Origin: Lentisphaerota bacterium
Lineage (GTDB): Bacteria > Verrucomicrobiota > Kiritimatiellia > RFP12 > UBA1067
Direction of reading: 5' to 3'
DNA length: 8,809 bases
Assembly (NCBI GenBank): GCA_022839525.1
Contig: JALHET010000172.1
Coordinates: 1-8,809, forward strand
The notes beneath the pieces are model-generated. The model ran no database searches, was not told where the DNA came from, and saw only the letters and a program-made list of their open reading frames with translations. Shown here one piece after another: positions 7,073 to 8,809 of the stretch (its first letter is position 1; each line of letters starts with the position of its first letter). Position numbers and translations under genes: made by a program.

Positions 7073-7101
7073 TTGGAAGTGAACGGGGTTTATGATATAC
7101 C
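7073..7101 (+). promoter_or_regulatory. Candidate sigma-70 promoter of the glycosyltransferase
   Basis: TTGGAA (4 of 6) at 7073-7078, a 17-nt spacer, and TATACC (4 of 6) at 7096-7101, with TGa just before it making an extended -10. RNA would start near 7108, leaving a leader of about 72 nt. That leader could form CCCGG (7113-7117) with CCGGG (7128-7132). Confidence 0.5.
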
Positions 7102-7120
7102 TTTTCACACCGCCCGGAAA
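7092..7120 (-). promoter_or_regulatory. Candidate cobO promoter, overlapping the opposite one
   Basis: On the minus strand TTTCCG (3 of 6; plus-strand 7115-7120), a 17-nt spacer, and TATCAT (5 of 6; 7092-7097) would start RNA near 7085, about 29 nt before the cobO ATG. Its -10 overlaps that of the divergent glycosyltransferase promoter, so the two could compete. The -35 is weak. Confidence 0.35.
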
Positions 7121-7179
7121 GGGGGATCCGGGTAGGTTCCCGTTTTCACGTTTCTCTTTCCGAACGGCAAGGACTGACG

Positions 7180-8334
7180 ATGGACGGCCTTCACACCATA
7201 TTTTTCGACGCCCGCACAGCCACCTGCGCCTATCCGGGAATCAACAGGTATATCCGCTCTCTGCTCGCGGCCATGCTGCCCGAACTCCGGGAGGACGAAC
7301 GCCTGCATGTGCTGCTCCCTCCCGACACCGCAATCCCGTTCCTCGAACATCCCCGCGTGACCACACACACCGCCCTGGCGCCCATCAGCACCTTCAAGAG
7401 CCACTGGCAGACCTTCCGGCTGGCAAGAGCCATCCGGCCACAGGTTGATCACGCGCCTTATCTCCTCACCCCTGCGCATGTGCCCGGAAAAATGGTGCTG
7501 ACCGTCCACGATGTCATTCCGCTCTCCCACCCCCAATACAGCACCGCGTATACCCGGCTCTTTTGGCGAATCATCGGGCACCGCGTCATCCGGCACAGCC
7601 GGAAACTGATCGGCGTCTCCGAAGACGCCCTCAAAACCTGCGCGCGCTTCTTCGGCCCGCATGCCGCCCGCCGCGGCACGGTCATCCACCACGGCATCGA
7701 CCCGGCTTTCCGCCCCCAACCGCCGGACGCCGTGGCCGAACTCCGGCACACCTGCAACCTGCCCGACAAATTCCTGCTCTATGTCGGCTCAGACCAGCCA
7801 CACAAAAACGTGACCACCCTGCTCCACGCGCTCGCGCTCATGGACCCCACCGCAACGGCACCGCTGGCCATCGCCGGGTTCGACAGCTCAGCCAGCCCCT
7901 TGCGGAGGGAGGCTGAACAGCTTGGCCTCGCCAACCGCGTGCTGTGGCTCGGCGAGTTCCCGGAACAAACCCTGCCCACGCTGTACAGCGCCGCGCACGC
8001 CTTCCTTTTCCCAAGCCTGGTCGAGGGGTTCGGCTTCCCCGTGCTCGAAGCCATGGCGTGCGGTACGCCCGTTATCTGTTCCGCGCTCAACGTCCACAAG
8101 GAGATCACGGCAGGCGCGGCCAAACTCGTGCACCCGACAGACCGGCAGGAATGGAAACGCGCGATCCTCTCCGCCCTCGTTTCACTCGATTGGCACGACA
8201 CCTACCGGGAAAAGGGACTCCAACGCGCCGCCCATTTCTCCTGGCAAACCGCCGCCTGCGCAACGCTCGACATCTACCGCCAACTTTACCCGCGCCGATT
8301 CGCACGCTCGACAAACGCACCCTCAAAAATATAA
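7180..8334 (+). CDS. Glycosyltransferase family 4 (GT-B fold)
   Basis: Cytoplasmic or membrane-associated retaining transferase that moves a sugar from a nucleotide-sugar donor, probably to a glycan, lipid-linked or surface polysaccharide acceptor. The frame is complete at 384 residues, normal for the family. The N-terminal Rossmann half (1-170) has the GINRYIRSLL helix start and TVHDVIPL at 108-115. The C-terminal half (about 190-365) has LYVGSDQPHKN, whose Lys209 is in the usual phosphate-contact place, and the EX7E signature from Glu282 to Glu290 in VEGFGFPVLEAMACGTPVI. The closest general resemblance is to mannosyltransferase-like GT4 enzymes, but donor and acceptor cannot be read from sequence. 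ATG at 7180 has AAGGA 6 nt upstream. No signal peptide or membrane span is seen. An EF-P-like gene follows 26 nt after the stop, so the two may share a transcript. Confidence 0.93.
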   Translation: MDGLHTIFFDARTATCAYPGINRYIRSLLAAMLPELREDERLHVLLPPDTAIPFLEHPRVTTHTALAPISTFKSHWQTFRLARAIRPQVDHAPYLLTPAHVPGKMVLTVHDVIPLSHPQYSTAYTRLFWRIIGHRVIRHSRKLIGVSEDALKTCARFFGPHAARRGTVIHHGIDPAFRPQPPDAVAELRHTCNLPDKFLLYVGSDQPHKNVTTLLHALALMDPTATAPLAIAGFDSSASPLRREAEQLGLANRVLWLGEFPEQTLPTLYSAAHAFLFPSLVEGFGFPVLEAMACGTPVICSALNVHKEITAGAAKLVHPTDRQEWKRAILSALVSLDWHDTYREKGLQRAAHFSWQTAACATLDIYRQLYPRRFARSTNAPSKI

Positions 8335-8335
8335 A
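8308..8335 (+). promoter_or_regulatory. Candidate efpL promoter inside the end of the glycosyltransferase gene
   Basis: TCGACA (5 of 6) at 8308-8313, a 16-nt spacer and TATAAA (5 of 6) at 8330-8335. The -10 overlaps the glycosyltransferase stop codon. RNA would start near 8343, just ahead of the TAGGAG ribosome site. It is the best hexamer match in the window and stands out in GC-rich DNA, so efpL may be made independently of the upstream gene. Confidence 0.45.
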
Positions 8336-8360
8336 GTGGTTCCTTTTAGGAGAAAAGCCT

Positions 8361-8809
8361 ATGACAAAAGCATGCGATCTGAAAAAAGGAAGCCTTGTGG
8401 GTATCCACGGACTGCCTCACATTCTCGAAGACCTCAAAGTTTCCACCCCCAGCGCGCGCGGAGCCGCCTCAATCTACCACCTCCGCTTCCGAAACCTCGT
8501 CACAAAAGCGAAGCAGGATGTCTCCTGCAAAGGCGACGAGCCTTTCGACGACATTGACTTCGAACGCCGCCCCGTGCAGTACCTTTACAAAGAGGCGGAC
8601 CTCTACACCTTCATGGACACCGAAGATTTCTCGCAGTTCTCCCTGCCGGAAGACGCCCTCGAAGAACAGCTCCCTTATCTCGTCCAAGATATGGAGGGGA
8701 TGTTCGCCCTCCTTTCAGACGGCAAAGTGCTCGCCATCGAGATGCCCCAGAAAGTCGAGTTAACGATTGCGTCATGCGATCCGGTCATGAAAGGCGCCTC
8801 TGTCACCGC
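8361..8809 (+). CDS. efpL: Elongation factor P-like protein, EfpL/YeiP type (cut by right edge)
   Basis: EF-P-family factors bind between the ribosomal P and E sites and relieve stalling on proline runs and related motifs. The first 149 residues are present; the family is usually about 190, so the third (C-terminal OB) domain is mostly missing off the edge. The N-terminal KOW-like domain (1-65) carries the loop STPSARGAASIYHLRF. This matches the SPTARGAA loop of E. coli YeiP, with Arg33 at the tip instead of the modified Lys34 of standard EF-P. The middle OB domain (about 66-130) has RRPVQYLYKEADLYTFMDTEDF and AIEMPQKVELTI, and CDPVMKGASVTA begins the link to domain III. ATG at 8361 has TAGGAG 8 nt upstream. 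Choosing EfpL over plain EF-P rests on the loop; a standard efp elsewhere in the genome would be expected. Confidence 0.92.
   Translation, partial: MTKACDLKKGSLVGIHGLPHILEDLKVSTPSARGAASIYHLRFRNLVTKAKQDVSCKGDEPFDDIDFERRPVQYLYKEADLYTFMDTEDFSQFSLPEDALEEQLPYLVQDMEGMFALLSDGKVLAIEMPQKVELTIASCDPVMKGASVT

Overview
The window looks like a chromosomal segment of a GC-rich, Gram-negative-type bacterium. A large secreted multidomain protein with a LamG-like tail, next to a short-motif secreted protein and plain housekeeping genes, fits the Planctomycetota/Verrucomicrobiota/Kiritimatiellota group. That placement is an inference from gene style, not from a marker gene. No tRNA, rRNA, CRISPR array, insertion sequence or phage gene is visible.

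Layout. (1) Positions 1-321, minus strand: the N-terminal 107 residues of a secreted protein of unknown function that runs off the left edge. (2) Positions 322-604: noncoding, with a short hairpin and a REP-like imperfect tandem repeat. (3) Positions 605-3019, minus: complete pheT (phenylalanyl-tRNA synthetase beta chain). (4) Positions 3020-3210: divergent promoter region. (5) Positions 3211-3339, plus: a possible 42-residue ORF whose stop overlaps the TTG start of the next gene. (6) Positions 3332-6471, plus: one large exported protein of about 1046 residues, split by an apparent single-base deletion in an A run at 5129-5132. It has a signal peptide, a discoidin-like region, a TIM-barrel glycosidase-like core, a GATase-like domain, a beta-sandwich and a LamG-like lectin domain. 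(7) Positions 6523-7056, minus: cobO (corrinoid adenosyltransferase). (8) Positions 7180-8334, plus: a GT4 glycosyltransferase, divergent from cobO and sharing an overlapping promoter region with it. (9) Positions 8361-8809, plus: the first 149 residues of an EF-P-like factor of the EfpL/YeiP type, running off the right edge.

The genes do not form one pathway. Translation (pheT, efpL), cobalamin use (cobO), glycan synthesis (the GT) and extracellular glycan binding or cleavage (the large protein) lie side by side. The points most worth a second look are the frameshifted secreted protein with a perfect hairpin right after the slip site, the small overlapping upstream ORF, and the EfpL-type factor with Arg33 at its loop tip, 26 nt downstream of a glycosyltransferase. 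I do not see a clear undescribed defence or mobile system here.
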